From Thaumasiovibrio subtropicus (GTDB lineage: Bacteria > Pseudomonadota > Gammaproteobacteria > Enterobacterales > Vibrionaceae), in assembly GCF_019703835.1 (NCBI RefSeq), contig NZ_AP023054.1:1116001-1180000 (forward strand): a stretch of DNA of 64,000 nucleotides, given 5' to 3'. The position numbers were made by a program, and so were the translations under genes. This document shows, one piece after another, positions 18,348 to 27,797 of the stretch. How positions within the stretch are numbered: the stretch's first letter is position 1; every line of letters begins with the position of its first letter. The notes under the pieces are model-generated. The model was not told the DNA's origin. It was given only the letters and a program-made list of their open reading frames with translations, and ran no database searches.

Positions 18348-18562
18348 TCATTCACTCCATGTATTGATTGTGTTAACGCTCAGCATACCGAAAGCGGAAA
18401 ACAAAAAGTGAGAGTTGCTTTGGTGTTTTACAACTGTGTTCGGCAAATCTTCTTGTTGTTTGAAAAAGGTTTTTATTGTGTTCTTTATCTGTAAAGACGA
18501 GACCGCAAAGAGTAAATCGCCATCACACTGTTAATGGGGTGCCTAAAAAGTCGTGCTACTGT

Positions 18563-18576
18563 TTGATATTTATCAA
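18563..18576 (+). promoter_or_regulatory. Perfect FNR site upstream of the dcu gene
   Basis: TTGATATTTATCAA matches the FNR consensus TTGAT-N4-ATCAA exactly. It lies 66-79 bases before the start codon, consistent with a class II activator position if the transcription start is about 30-40 bases further down. This predicts anaerobic induction of the transporter. The rest of 18350-18640 holds no gene. Confidence 0.85.
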
Positions 18577-18641
18577 AAGTTTGTGGGTGTTTTGTGTGAG
18601 TATCAAGGCAGTTTAAAACGTTTCGATTAAGGAGAGTAAAC

Positions 18642-19967
18642 GTGCTCTACATGCAGTTCTTGTTCCTACTCGCCATTCTCTACACCGGTAGTCGATTTGG
18701 TGGTATTGGTCTTGGTGTTGTGTCCGGTATCGGTTTGTTGATTGAGGTGTTCGTATTCAGAATGCCGCCTTCTTCACCGCCTGTTACGGTCATGTTGATA
18801 ATTTTAGCGGTGGTAACCTGTGCGTCGATACTAGAGGCTGCAGGTGGCTTGAAATACATGTTGCAAGTGACAGAGCGTGTATTACGTCGCAATCCAAAGC
18901 AGATAACCTTCCTTGGCCCAATCGCTACGTGGTTGATGACGGTCATGCTCGGTACTGGTCATGCTGTTTACTCTGTGATGCCAATCATTGGTGATGTTGC
19001 GCTAAAAAATGGTATTCGTCCTGAGCGCCCGATGGCCGCTGCGTCGATTGCATCGCAAATGGGGATCACCGCGAGCCCAATCTCAGCGGCTGTGGTCTAT
19101 TATCTCGCCCAAATGGCGGATTTGAACGCAAATATCACCCTGCTAACTATTCTCTCTGTCACTATGACGTCAACTTTCTTAGGGGTTATCTTAGTTTCAC
19201 TGTACAGCTTGCGTCGTGGTAAAGAGTTAGATCAAGATCCAGAATATCAAGCGCGCCTGCAAGACCCTAACTGGGCAGAGAAGATTAAGAATACGACCGC
19301 TTCCACATTGGGAGAGACGTTACCGAACTCAGCGCGTCATGCTGTCTATCTTTTCTTAGCCGCCCTTGTAACGATTGTGTTCATTGCTATGGTGCCAGCA
19401 GTACGCACCATTGAAGGTAGCGCGGTATCAATGTCGAACGTCATTCAAATGATGATGTTGGGCTTTGGTGGTTTGATTTTGCTAGTGACGCGCACCAACG
19501 TACAAAAGGTCCCGAATGGCGTTGTGTTTAAATCGGGTATGGTGGCTGCGATAGCGATCTACGGTATTGCGTGGATGAGTGATACCTATTTCCAGTTTGC
19601 GATGCCTGCGTTTGAATCCGGTATTATGGGGATGGTACAAAACTACCCTTGGACGTTTGCCCTTGCTCTGTTTGTGGTATCTGTTGTGGTCAATAGTCAG
19701 GGCGCTACAGCGGTCATGATGCTACCTGTCGGTATTGCGATGGGGCTAGAACCTTACCTATTGGTTGCATTGATGCCAGCGACCTATGGTTATTTCTTCA
19801 TTCCTAACTACCCATCAGATATCGCCACCACCAACTTTGATGTTTCTGGTACGACTAAGATTGGTAAATACTACTTCAACCACTCCTTTATGATGCCGGG
19901 GCTCATTGGCGTGATCTCCGCATGTGTGATTGGTATGGTGATTTCTAAAGCGATTATTGGCGTGTAA
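18642..19967 (+). CDS. dcuB: Anaerobic C4-dicarboxylate transporter, DcuA/DcuB family
   Basis: A 441-residue polytopic inner-membrane antiporter that exchanges fumarate, malate or aspartate for succinate during anaerobic growth. The N-terminal half carries Dcu signatures (TGSRFGGIGLG, EAAGGLKYMLQVTERVLRRN, GTGHAVYSVMPII, GIRPERPMAAASIASQMG). GTGHAVY is closer to DcuB, whereas ITASPISAAVVY is closer to DcuA, so the exact paralogue is uncertain. The perfect FNR site upstream supports an anaerobic fumarate/succinate role. The ATG at 18651 is an alternative start. Confidence 0.85.
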   Translation: MLYMQFLFLLAILYTGSRFGGIGLGVVSGIGLLIEVFVFRMPPSSPPVTVMLIILAVVTCASILEAAGGLKYMLQVTERVLRRNPKQITFLGPIATWLMTVMLGTGHAVYSVMPIIGDVALKNGIRPERPMAAASIASQMGITASPISAAVVYYLAQMADLNANITLLTILSVTMTSTFLGVILVSLYSLRRGKELDQDPEYQARLQDPNWAEKIKNTTASTLGETLPNSARHAVYLFLAALVTIVFIAMVPAVRTIEGSAVSMSNVIQMMMLGFGGLILLVTRTNVQKVPNGVVFKSGMVAAIAIYGIAWMSDTYFQFAMPAFESGIMGMVQNYPWTFALALFVVSVVVNSQGATAVMMLPVGIAMGLEPYLLVALMPATYGYFFIPNYPSDIATTNFDVSGTTKIGKYYFNHSFMMPGLIGVISACVIGMVISKAIIGV

Positions 19968-19991
19968 TGACTTGAGTTGAGTCTTGAAATT

Positions 19992-20023
19992 AAACGCCCT
20001 CGCATTTAACGAGGGCGTTTTCT
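19992..20023 (+). terminator. Terminator after dcuB
   Basis: The stem AAACGCCCTCG/CGAGGGCGTTT with a 7-base loop is followed by a short T-rich tail. It lies 25 bases past the stop codon. Confidence 0.85.
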
Positions 20024-20077
20024 ATTTCATCGTTGCCCCAATTTCGGGGGCAATCACTTTCATTGCCTGAGCGCGTA

Positions 20078-20515
20078 TTACTCGACTTTACTTTTCTGCT
20101 TGTCCAGTATCACATCATCTTCGTATGGCCAGTAGTGATGGCCAATCCGAACAATCAATGTTGCAGCCGCTAAGATAAATGCAGCGAAAGAAAGCCACAC
20201 AATATAAGGCCCATCCAACTCTTTCATGCCCAAGGTGATGTAGCGTGCAATGGCCATTATTGCGATATATATCGGATAGCGAACGGGGATTTTCCCAATA
20301 GCAACAAACTGATGTACCATCGCTAACACTTCGAGATAGATAAACATCAATAGGATATCCGTGAGTTGAATATCACGTAAGATGATGATGTTGGTGATTT
20401 CTGTTGTCATTGCAACTAGGGTTGCAATCGTGATGGCGATGCAAATGATCGCTTCTAACAGATAGAAGATACGTAAAAACGGTTTTTTTAAGATCTTCGG
20501 AAACTCTGAAGGCAT
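20078..20515 (-). CDS. psiE: PsiE-family membrane protein
   Basis: I start at the ATG at 20515 (MPSEFPKILKKP), which has AGAGAGAA just upstream. A longer frame from 20545 would overlap the end of cobO. The 145-residue product has four hydrophobic segments (about residues 14-38, 50-70, 78-98 and 105-128) and resembles the phosphate-starvation-inducible PsiE family, whose function is not well defined. It follows cobO by 16 bases, so the two are probably one operon. Confidence 0.8.
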   Translation of the reverse strand: MPSEFPKILKKPFLRIFYLLEAIICIAITIATLVAMTTEITNIIILRDIQLTDILLMFIYLEVLAMVHQFVAIGKIPVRYPIYIAIMAIARYITLGMKELDGPYIVWLSFAAFILAAATLIVRIGHHYWPYEDDVILDKQKSKVE

Positions 20516-20531
20516 AGTTCTCTCTTTTAAG

Positions 20532-21125
20532 TTACCAATCCACACCTCTACGCGCTTTTATTCCGCTATCAAAGGCATGCTTGACGTTTCTGACTTCTGA
20601 AACAGTATCGGCCATCTCAATTAAGCTGCGATGAGCTGCGCGGCCAGTGATCACGACCGTCTGTTCAGCTGGGCGATTTTGTATGGCTTCAATCACTTCG
20701 TCAAGCGGAAGATAGTCGTAGGCAATCATGTAAGTCATCTCATCAAGAAGCACAACATCATAGCGGTCATCTGCCAGCATTTTCTTGGCTTCTTTCCAAA
20801 CGGCAATAGCCGCGACGGTGTCAGCCGTTTTATCTTGTGTATCCCAAGTAAACCCCGTCGCCATGACATGAAAATCGACATCATGCTGTTCGAGTAAGTC
20901 TCGCTCTCCACACGCCCAGGTTCCCTTAATGAACTGAGCGACGCCACACTTTTGGTCATGGCCGACGGCACGCGCAATGGTCCCAAAGCCTGATGTTGAT
21001 TTACCTTTGCCGTTGCCGGTAATGACAATCACGATTCCCCGTTCTTGTTGAGCATCTTCTACGCGAGCATCGACCTTTTCTTTCAGTTTTTGCTGTCTCT
21101 CTTGATGGCGGCTGTTGTCACTCAT
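20532..21125 (-). CDS. cobO: Corrinoid adenosyltransferase CobO/BtuR
   Basis: A 197-residue enzyme that transfers adenosyl from ATP to cob(I)alamin, making coenzyme B12. The P-loop is TGNGKGKSTSGFG (about residues 36-48), and conserved segments FIKGTWACGERDLL and VVLLDEMTYMIAYDYL follow. The N-terminus is charged (RHQERQQKLKEKVDARVEDA), typical of BtuR. The ATG at 21125 is preceded by AAGGATAACC. It heads a two-gene unit with psiE and is divergent from the phosphatase gene. Confidence 0.95.
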   Translation of the reverse strand: MSDNSRHQERQQKLKEKVDARVEDAQQERGIVIVITGNGKGKSTSGFGTIARAVGHDQKCGVAQFIKGTWACGERDLLEQHDVDFHVMATGFTWDTQDKTADTVAAIAVWKEAKKMLADDRYDVVLLDEMTYMIAYDYLPLDEVIEAIQNRPAEQTVVITGRAAHRSLIEMADTVSEVRNVKHAFDSGIKARRGVDW

Positions 21126-21207
21126 GGTTATCCTTTCTGACTTTAAGTATTGTTGTTTACATTGAGTATAATGATTTCAACATAAGCAGGGAGAGAGGGA
21201 AAGCTGA

Positions 21208-21657
21208 ATGCAGATTTTGGTTGTGTGTATGGGGAATATTTGTCGTTCGCCAACCGCCGAAGCAGTCCTAAGAAAGGCGTTTAAAACGGCTGGTAGAGAA
21301 GATATCGTTATCGATTCAGCGGGAACGGATGCGTATCATGTCGGTGAACAGCCCGATCGCCGCAGTCGAGAAGCGGGTGAGCGTCGTGGTTATGATTTTG
21401 ACGGTATCCGCGCTCGCCAAATAGCCGAGCGAGATTATGCAGAGTTTGATTTGATACTTGCGGCAGACAAACAAAATTACCGCCGCCTTGTTCAGCAATG
21501 TCCGGATCACTATCGGCATAAAGTAAAACTGATGCTCAGTTATAGCCAAGGTAGCGAAGAAGAAGTGCCTGATCCTTATTACGGTGGTGATCAGGGGTTC
21601 GAGCTAGTGCTGGATTTGATAGAAGAAGCTGCTGAAGGGTTGTTAAACACGATTTAA
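21208..21657 (+). CDS. Low-molecular-weight protein-tyrosine phosphatase
   Basis: A 149-residue cytoplasmic phosphatase. The P-loop CMGNICRS (C-x5-R-S, residues 7-14) and the general-acid Asp in DPYYGG (near residue 121) are intact. Proteins of this family dephosphorylate phosphotyrosine, for example on capsule tyrosine kinases, but no wzc-like partner gene lies nearby, so the target is unknown. The shared terminator hairpin downstream has been split by the IS1182-type element. Confidence 0.93.
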   Translation: MQILVVCMGNICRSPTAEAVLRKAFKTAGREDIVIDSAGTDAYHVGEQPDRRSREAGERRGYDFDGIRARQIAERDYAEFDLILAADKQNYRRLVQQCPDHYRHKVKLMLSYSQGSEEEVPDPYYGGDQGFELVLDLIEEAAEGLLNTI

Positions 21658-21727
21658 ATGATTAAGCACGCTTTGAATGATTGAGAAGTCATAACAACGA
21701 AAGACGAGGCATAGCCGAAATAAAAGA

Positions 21728-21747
21728 AGCCCCGCGTTTGCGGGGCT
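21728..21747. repeat. Left copy of a 20-bp terminator hairpin duplicated by IS insertion
   Basis: AGCCCCGCGTTTGCGGGGCT occurs here and at 23338-23357 in the same orientation (the off-centre GTTT loop shows it is a direct repeat). The copies exactly flank the insertion element, so they look like a target-site duplication. Read on the minus strand, this copy still has a T-rich tail (TTCTTTTATTT), the original rne terminator tail. Confidence 0.8.
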
Positions 21748-21760
21748 CAGATTGATGACG

Positions 21761-21789
21761 AACCCCGCTTTTTAAGCGGGGTTCTTTTT
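21761..21789 (+). terminator. Terminator inside the left end of the IS
   Basis: The stem AACCCCGCTT/AAGCGGGGTT with a TTT loop is followed by CTTTTTT. It faces transcription entering from the phosphatase gene, which would silence read-through into the element and replace the phosphatase terminator that the insertion split. Confidence 0.82.
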
Positions 21790-21826
21790 TGGAAGCGACC
21801 GTAGGTCGCGATCGCGATATTTTTTG

Positions 21827-23261
21827 CTATGTCGTGCGCAGAAGTTTCCGTTCATTACATAGGCATACAGAAGCAAGTATTTGCCTCATTTCTGCCATGT
21901 TTAAGCCTATTTTTCGGAGATAGTTCATCACCAGCGCTATCTTCTTGATGTTTTGGGCTGCCGCTGCCAACCAACATTGCATTTGCACATTGGCTAGACC
22001 GCGGAAGCGAGCATAACGATGACCGTGATGTTGCTTAGCGTCTGCAAAGCTACGTTCTACTGTTTCACTTCGACGTCTATAAGTCTTCTTGCCGTAGGAA
22101 GAGAGCCGCATTTGGTTTGCCCTCTCTACTGCGTCACTATAGATATGCCGTGTAATCACTTTCTTCATATTTCTGCTTTGAGTACAGTCATCCCTCATTG
22201 GACAGAACGCACATTCTTTGGGGGCTGAGTGGTATTCTCGATACGCATCGCGTGAGGTAGTTTTATAAAGCAACTCCTGACCATTCGGACATTGGTAGCT
22301 GTCTCTTTGCGCATCGTAAGTAAAGTGCTTCTTTTGAACGTATTTTTCGTTCTAGATGGACGTCGATAACCGAACACGCCAAGAATAGCTCGACGTTCAA
22401 GTGACTCCGCCACTGGAGCAGTAAAGTAGCCCGCATCCAGTCCAACAGCTATCGGGTTCAATTGGAATGTGGCAAGCGTGTAATCTAAGCGTTGAACGTA
22501 AGGCTGTGAGTCATTGATGTTACCCGCGGTGGTGTAGGTATCGAGAATAATTCCGTGTTGACCATCAACGGTTCGATGGTCGAGATAAAAGAAGCCTTGA
22601 GGCTTATTATCACGAGTCATGAAGCCACTCTCTGGGTCAGTGGTGCTGGTTTTAGTATTCTTTGTTTTTGGCTCTGACTCCCGAGCCTTAAGTGGCTTCT
22701 TACCTGCTTTTTCTCGGTCTAAAGCGACGTCTTCATCCAGCATATCAAGATAGGTACTGGCACGAACCGCCGTGACTTTATTGGTGTGTTTATTCTTGTT
22801 GGCGTTCGCTTTGAGATGAGTACTGTCCGTAAAGAGCTCTTGACCCGCGACCAAGCCTTTCGACATGGCTTGCTCTACGATATTGATAAAAATACGTTCG
22901 AATACATCCGTGCCATTAAAGCGACGAATGCGGTTCTGGCTGAGAGTAGAAGCGTGAATGACTTTCTCTGTTAATGACATCCGCAAGAACCAACGGTAAG
23001 CGACATTCACTTCAATCTCTTTGACGAGCTGACGCTCACTTTTATGCCAAAGATGTAGCCAAGTAAGATGATTTTGAAGAGGCGGACAGGGTCAACAGGT
23101 GGGCGTCCATTATCTTTACAGTAAAGATGAGCGACTTCATCTCGAATGAATTCGAAGTCGATAGCATTATCGATTTTACGCACTAAATGGTTTTTAGGAA
23201 CTAACTGTTCCATCGTCACCATTTCCAGTTCGTATTGTTGCGGAGTAGGCTCTTGAAGCAT
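21827..23261 (-). pseudogene. IS1182-family transposase, two frameshifts
   Basis: Three overlapping minus-strand frames together read as one IS1182/DDE transposase of about 478 residues. The N-terminal part (23007-23261, DUF772-like, starting MLQEPTPQQYELEMVTMEQL) is followed by the middle (ending about 22330), with GLDAGYFTAPVAESL near a catalytic-core Asp, and by the C-terminal part (CAFCPMRDDCTQS zinc-type cysteines, then ETVERSFADAKQHHG with the catalytic Glu). One A appears lost from an A run at 23040-23043 and another at 22332-22335, since restoring one base at each rejoins the frame. The product is probably inactive unless these are sequencing errors. Confidence 0.85.
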
Positions 23262-23337
23262 AACGGAGTGTCCATATTTCGATACCCCTATTAGATCAAA
23301 GGTCTAGCTCGAAAGCTAGACCTTTGTCAGCAGTCTG

Positions 23338-23357
23338 AGCCCCGCGTTTGCGGGGCT
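23338..23357. repeat. Right copy of the duplicated terminator hairpin
   Basis: Identical to 21728-21747. It lies 22 bases past the rne stop and was the rne terminator stem, but in the rne direction it is now followed by IS sequence (CAGACTG) instead of the T tract. Confidence 0.8.
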
Positions 23358-23379
23358 TTGTTTTATCTAAACCAATCAG

Positions 23380-26364
23380 TTAGTCCATGGTTTTTGCCAT
23401 TGGCGCTGTCGCGTGGCTTGTTGCCACTTGACTGCCGGCTTGACGGTATTGCTCCGTTGGTTCTCGGAACAAGGCCGCTGGCACGTCAATCTCGACGTCG
23501 CTAGTTGCTGGCCCTGGCGCTTTTGCCATAGGTGCAAAAGCGTGCCCACGAGCAACAACTATCGGCTCTGCGGATTCTGTTACCGGTTCGGCAGTATCTG
23601 CAGTAGGCGCGACAGGTGCCTCTTCGATCGGTGCAGGAGTAACGGATTGCTCCGATGTTTCCGGCTGCTGTACAGGTTCAACGTTTGGCGTTTCAACGAC
23701 CGGAGTCTCAACGACAGGGGCTTCTACTGCGGGTTGCGGTGCGACCGCTTGCGCAACCACCTGTTGTTCAACAACGGGGGTGTCTACTACCTCTTCAACG
23801 ATAGGTTGAGCAGCGACGGCGTTACCTGTATATGGCAGAACAATTTTACCCATTGCCATTTCAGGACGCGCAACACCAGATACTAGGATCGTTGGCTTCT
23901 TGTTACGCTGCTTGCGTCTGCTCGGTTTCGCTTCTTCTTGCGCTCGAGCCGCACGGAACTCGGCACTCGGCCATGCTTTGCCCATGGCCATTTCTGGAGA
24001 AGCGACACCGCTGCTTAGCGTCGGGTAAGCAGGTTTTGCTTTACGATCATCGCGATCGCGGTAACGACGGCGGCGTTGACCACTTGAGCGTAGGTGACGA
24101 GGCGTTCGACGGTTACGGCGTTGTTGTTTCTCCGCTTTTTCTTCTGTCGCCTCAGGCGCTTTATTTGGCACTTGCTCAGCTTTGGCTTCTTGCGCTAACT
24201 GCTTGCCTTGTTGTTCTAGATCTGCATTTTTCGGTGTCTCTTGCTTATTAGGCTGTTCCACACGAATCTGCTTGTCTAGCTTGCGGCGTTGGCGACGTTG
24301 TTTGGCCTTCTCCGCTTTTTTCTCTTGTTGCGGCGCTTCGTTTTGCTCTACTGGCTGACGCTGCTGCTTAGGCTTGGCTGATTTCTCAGGGCGGCCTTGG
24401 CGCTTATCATTCCCCGTTTCTGCCGCTTGCTTCTGCTTATTGCGATCGTTACGGCGTCGGTTGTTTTGCTGACGCTGCTCTTTCGCTTCTTCACTGCGTT
24501 CTTCGCGACGATCTTGACCACGGTCGTTACGATTGTTGCGGTTACGATTATTGCGGTTGCGGTTATCTCGTTGACGCTTGCGTGGTTGGTTGCCTTTGCG
24601 CTCAGCTGGTTTTTCTTCCGGCTCTTTCTTTTCTTCAGGCGAAGCGAAGATGCCAGCAAGGGCTTTAAAGAGGCGAGAGAAGAAGCTTGGCTTTTCTTCA
24701 GTCGGCTTGGCTTCCTGCTTAGGTGCTGGTGCCGGTTTAGAGACAGGGGCAGGCTCTTTTGGTGCACTAAAGCCTTGTAAAACTGGCTCTTCACGCTTCT
24801 TCACTGGTACATCGGATTGCGCTTCAGCTTGTTCTGCTTCGCGTAGCTCTTCCAATTGCTTAGGAATATGATACGACAGGGTATCTTGCTCTTCTCCACC
24901 ACGAATACGCAATACGTCAAAGTGCGGTGTTTCCATTCCAGCACTTGGGATAATAACAACTTTAACGTTGTGGTATTTCTCAATGTGCTGTACTGAACGT
25001 CGTTTTTCGTTCAATAAGTAAGACGCAATGGCGACAGGCACGACGGCAAGTACTTGCGACGTGTTGTCTTTCAATGCCTCTTCTTCGATTAGGCGCAAAA
25101 TAGACAGTGATAACGACTCGTTATCTCGAACAACACCTGTGCCCTTACAGCGAGGACAGACGTGATGACTGGCTTCTGCTAGCGACGGGCTTAGACGCTG
25201 ACGCGACATTTCCAACAACCCAAAGCGAGAAATACGGCCAATTTGTACACGTGCGCGATCCATACGTACCGCTTCACGTAGGCGATTTTCTACTTCACGT
25301 TGGTGACGTACCGGTGTCATATCGATAAAGTCGATAACAACAAGGCCACCTAGGTCACGAAGACGAAGTTGTCGAGCGATTTCATCAGCAGCTTCCAAGT
25401 TAGTCTGCAACGCTGTCTCTTCAATATCACCCCCTTTTGTTGCTCGAGCGGAGTTGATATCAATAGAGGTCAGTGCTTCTGTTGGGTCAATAACGATTGA
25501 ACCACCAGAAGGTAGACGAACTTCACGTTGGAAAGCGGATTCGATTTGCGATTCAATCTGGTAGTGACTGAATAGCGGTACTTCGCCTTCGTACGGTTTA
25601 ACGCGATTGAGGAAATCAGGACGAACCAATTGGATGTGATCACGTGCGCGATCAAAAATTTTCGGGCTGTCGATCAAGATTTCGCCAATGTCACGGCGTA
25701 GGTAGTCTCGGATAGCACGTGCAATCACGTTACTTTCTTGATGGATTAGCAAAGGTGCAGGGTGGCTTTCAGCGACTTCTTTAACCGCGCTCCAGTGGTT
25801 CAGGAGTACGTTTAAGTCCCACTCTAGCTCTTCCGCTGACTTGCCGACACCCGCAGTTCGAACGATAAGTCCCATGCCTTGCGGCAATTCAAGGGTGCTT
25901 AACGCTGCTTTAAGTTGGGTGCGTTCATCGCCTTCGATACGGCGAGAGATACCGCCGGCACGAGGGTTGTTAGGCATGAGAACCAAGTAACTACCTGCCA
26001 ATGAAATGAAGGTAGTGAGTGCGGCGCCTTTGTTGCCTCGCTCTTCTTTATCGACCTGAACAATGACTTCCTGACCTTCATGGAGCACCTCTTTGATATT
26101 GGGGCGACCTTGATAGCTATAGTTGTCAGGGAAGTACTCTTTGGCTATCTCTTTAAGAGGTAGGAAACCGTGCCTTTCGGCACCGTAATCAACAAAAGCA
26201 GCTTCTAAACTTGGTTCGATACGGGTGATTTTACCCTTATAGATGTTAGCTTTTTTCGACTCATGACCAGGGCTTTCGATATCTAGATCGTACAAGCGCT
26301 GACCGTCGACTAATGCGACGCGCAACTCTTCCTTCTGAGTTGCGTTAATCAACATTCTTTTCAT
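23380..26364 (-). CDS. rne: Ribonuclease E
   Basis: A 994-residue endonuclease that starts mRNA decay and matures rRNA and tRNA. The N-terminal catalytic half (about 1-520) has the S1 domain ([20 protein letters not shown]...), the DNase I-like region with catalytic Asp ([10 protein letters not shown] and [12 protein letters not shown]) and the zinc link CPRCKGTG near 405. The C-terminal half is disordered: an amphipathic [13 protein letters not shown] membrane-anchor helix near 565, very basic Arg/Asn/Gln tracts (RNA binding, about 590-790), then a Pro/Val/Glu region. A GVAxPEMAMGK motif occurs twice (about 805 and 850), and APMAK occurs twice near the end. Its terminator was interrupted by the IS. 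Confidence 0.97.
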   Translation of the reverse strand: MKRMLINATQKEELRVALVDGQRLYDLDIESPGHESKKANIYKGKITRIEPSLEAAFVDYGAERHGFLPLKEIAKEYFPDNYSYQGRPNIKEVLHEGQEVIVQVDKEERGNKGAALTTFISLAGSYLVLMPNNPRAGGISRRIEGDERTQLKAALSTLELPQGMGLIVRTAGVGKSAEELEWDLNVLLNHWSAVKEVAESHPAPLLIHQESNVIARAIRDYLRRDIGEILIDSPKIFDRARDHIQLVRPDFLNRVKPYEGEVPLFSHYQIESQIESAFQREVRLPSGGSIVIDPTEALTSIDINSARATKGGDIEETALQTNLEAADEIARQLRLRDLGGLVVIDFIDMTPVRHQREVENRLREAVRMDRARVQIGRISRFGLLEMSRQRLSPSLAEASHHVCPRCKGTGVVRDNESLSLSILRLIEEEALKDNTSQVLAVVPVAIASYLLNEKRRSVQHIEKYHNVKVVIIPSAGMETPHFDVLRIRGGEEQDTLSYHIPKQLEELREAEQAEAQSDVPVKKREEPVLQGFSAPKEPAPVSKPAPAPKQEAKPTEEKPSFFSRLFKALAGIFASPEEKKEPEEKPAERKGNQPRKRQRDNRNRNNRNRNNRNDRGQDRREERSEEAKEQRQQNNRRRNDRNKQKQAAETGNDKRQGRPEKSAKPKQQRQPVEQNEAPQQEKKAEKAKQRRQRRKLDKQIRVEQPNKQETPKNADLEQQGKQLAQEAKAEQVPNKAPEATEEKAEKQQRRNRRTPRHLRSSGQRRRRYRDRDDRKAKPAYPTLSSGVASPEMAMGKAWPSAEFRAARAQEEAKPSRRKQRNKKPTILVSGVARPEMAMGKIVLPYTGNAVAAQPIVEEVVDTPVVEQQVVAQAVAPQPAVEAPVVETPVVETPNVEPVQQPETSEQSVTPAPIEEAPVAPTADTAEPVTESAEPIVVARGHAFAPMAKAPGPATSDVEIDVPAALFREPTEQYRQAGSQVATSHATAPMAKTMD

Positions 26365-26781
26365 TTTTTTATACTCATTTTAATTGTATTAACGAGTCGA
26401 ATCCGTTTCTTCTCTCAATGTTGCCTGACCCCAAGTCTGATGTGATAGAGCCTCACGGCTGGAAATTCAGGGGTGCTCTAGGGCTATACTTCACTCGTTT
26501 AGTCGCAATGATTTTTGCAAGCGAGGAACACCGCGTCGGCGGTTGCATCTCTGACACCGATAAAAAAAACGCACTCATACTCGTTATTGTCTGCTAGTTT
26601 CGAGAATGTCTTACGCCAATTGCAGCATCTCTTTATCTAGCCCGTGTAAATAACAGTCGTTTCGGTGATATTTTGCTCACCAGATTGCTTAAATGGGCAA
26701 TTTTTCCCATCCAATAAGGTATGATAGCAGGGAGATAAATTTGCGGCAATCCGCTTTGCGAGCATGTTAGACTGAAAAGCT
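26365..26781. promoter_or_regulatory. Divergent rne / rluC control region
   Basis: These 417 bases hold no gene. In E. coli the same gap holds the rne promoters and a long 5' leader whose hairpins are bound by RNase E for autoregulation. The length here (about 360-400 bases on the rne side) would fit such a leader, but I did not fold it and could not match the E. coli hairpin by eye. Confidence 0.5.
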
Positions 26782-27729
26782 ATGAAAGATGATAAACCAA
26801 AAGTGCAATTCATCGAGATTGCTGACGATTTTGAAGGCCAGCGCATCGATAATTTCTTGCGAGCAAGGCTAAAAAACGTTCCTAAAAGTATGATTTATCG
26901 CGTTTTACGTAAAGGTGAAGTGCGAGTAAACAAAAAACGTATAAAACCCGAGTACAAACTGCAAGCCGGAGATCTGATCCGTATCCCACCTATTCGTGTT
27001 CCGGAACAAGAAAATGCCGCACCAGTGAGTACCAAACTAGATAAAGTGGCGGAGCTGGAAAACTGCATCATCTACGAAGATGAGCATATGCTAGTTTTGA
27101 ATAAACCATCCGGAACCGCTGTACATGGTGGAAGTGGTCTTAAGTTTGGCGCTATTGAAGCGTTACGCGCATTACGGCCACAAGCGCGGTTTCTTGAGTT
27201 AGTCCACCGTATTGATAGAGACACTTCTGGCATTTTGTTGGTCGCCAAAAAGCGTTCTGCGTTGAGAATGTTACAAGCCCAGTTCAGGGAAAAGACAGTA
27301 CAAAAGTACTATTTTGCTTTAGTGATGGGAGAGTGGAAACCGAGCTGTCGAAAAATTACTGCGCCGCTTTTAAAGAACGAAGTGAACAGTATCGTACGTG
27401 TGAATCCGAATGGTAAAGCGTCTGATACCCGATTTAAAGTGTTGGAAAAATACCCAAATGCTACGTTAGTACAAGCAAGCCCGGTGACAGGGCGAACGCA
27501 TCAGATTCGCGTGCATTGTCAGTATGCAGGGCATCCAATTGCATGGGATGATCGTTACGGCGATCGTCGTTTTGATGCTTATACCGCTAAAGGTGGGTTA
27601 TCACGTCTCTTCTTACATGCGGCCAATATTCGCTTTGTTCACCCGGCGACAAATGAGTCGATGGAATTAAATGCGGATATGGGCCCAGAGTTGGTGCGTG
27701 CGTTGGATTACTTGCGTAAACGCTCATAA
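26782..27729 (+). CDS. rluC: 23S rRNA pseudouridine synthase RluC
   Basis: A 315-residue enzyme that makes pseudouridine at 955/2504/2580 of 23S rRNA (E. coli numbering). An N-terminal S4 domain (about 15-75, QRIDNFLRARLKNVPKSMIYRVLRKGEVRVN) precedes the RluA-type catalytic domain with the active-site Asp in HRIDRDTSG (about residues 143-151). TGRTHQIRVH near 235 is also conserved. It is divergent from rne, as in E. coli. Confidence 0.95.
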   Translation: MKDDKPKVQFIEIADDFEGQRIDNFLRARLKNVPKSMIYRVLRKGEVRVNKKRIKPEYKLQAGDLIRIPPIRVPEQENAAPVSTKLDKVAELENCIIYEDEHMLVLNKPSGTAVHGGSGLKFGAIEALRALRPQARFLELVHRIDRDTSGILLVAKKRSALRMLQAQFREKTVQKYYFALVMGEWKPSCRKITAPLLKNEVNSIVRVNPNGKASDTRFKVLEKYPNATLVQASPVTGRTHQIRVHCQYAGHPIAWDDRYGDRRFDAYTAKGGLSRLFLHAANIRFVHPATNESMELNADMGPELVRALDYLRKRS

Positions 27730-27751
27730 TGTGAGTCATTGTCAACAGAGC

Positions 27752-27780
27752 AAGCCGCAGCGAGTTCGTTGCGGCTTTTT
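27752..27780 (+). terminator. Terminator after rluC
   Basis: The stem AAGCCGCA/TGCGGCTT with a 10-base loop is followed by T5. It also separates rluC from the convergent maf gene. Confidence 0.8.
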
Positions 27781-27797
27781 GCGTTATGCGGGTTGAG

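Larger units (their letters stand above)
21748..23337. mobile_element. IS1182-type insertion sequence, about 1590 bp, decayed
   Basis: The ends are short imperfect inverted repeats: CAGATTGATGAC at the left and the complement of GTCAGCAGTCTG at the right. They are bounded by a direct 20-bp duplication of a terminator hairpin. The single transposase frame on the minus strand is broken twice. A strong internal terminator at 21761-21789 faces inward from the left end, and a long palindrome (AAAGGTCTAGC... and complement, about 23298-23326) sits inside the right end. Length and transposase type fit IS1182. Confidence 0.82.

Noticed and set aside
20031..20052. GC-rich hairpin (TTGCCCC.../GGGGGCAA) between dcuB and psiE as psiE terminator
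   Set aside because: The stem is imperfect and has no T tract in the psiE direction, so the terminator call is not supported.
21700..23400. CRISPR array suggested by repeated GC-rich hairpins
   Set aside because: Only two copies of the hairpin exist, 1.6 kb apart and flanking an insertion element; there are no regular spacers or cas genes.
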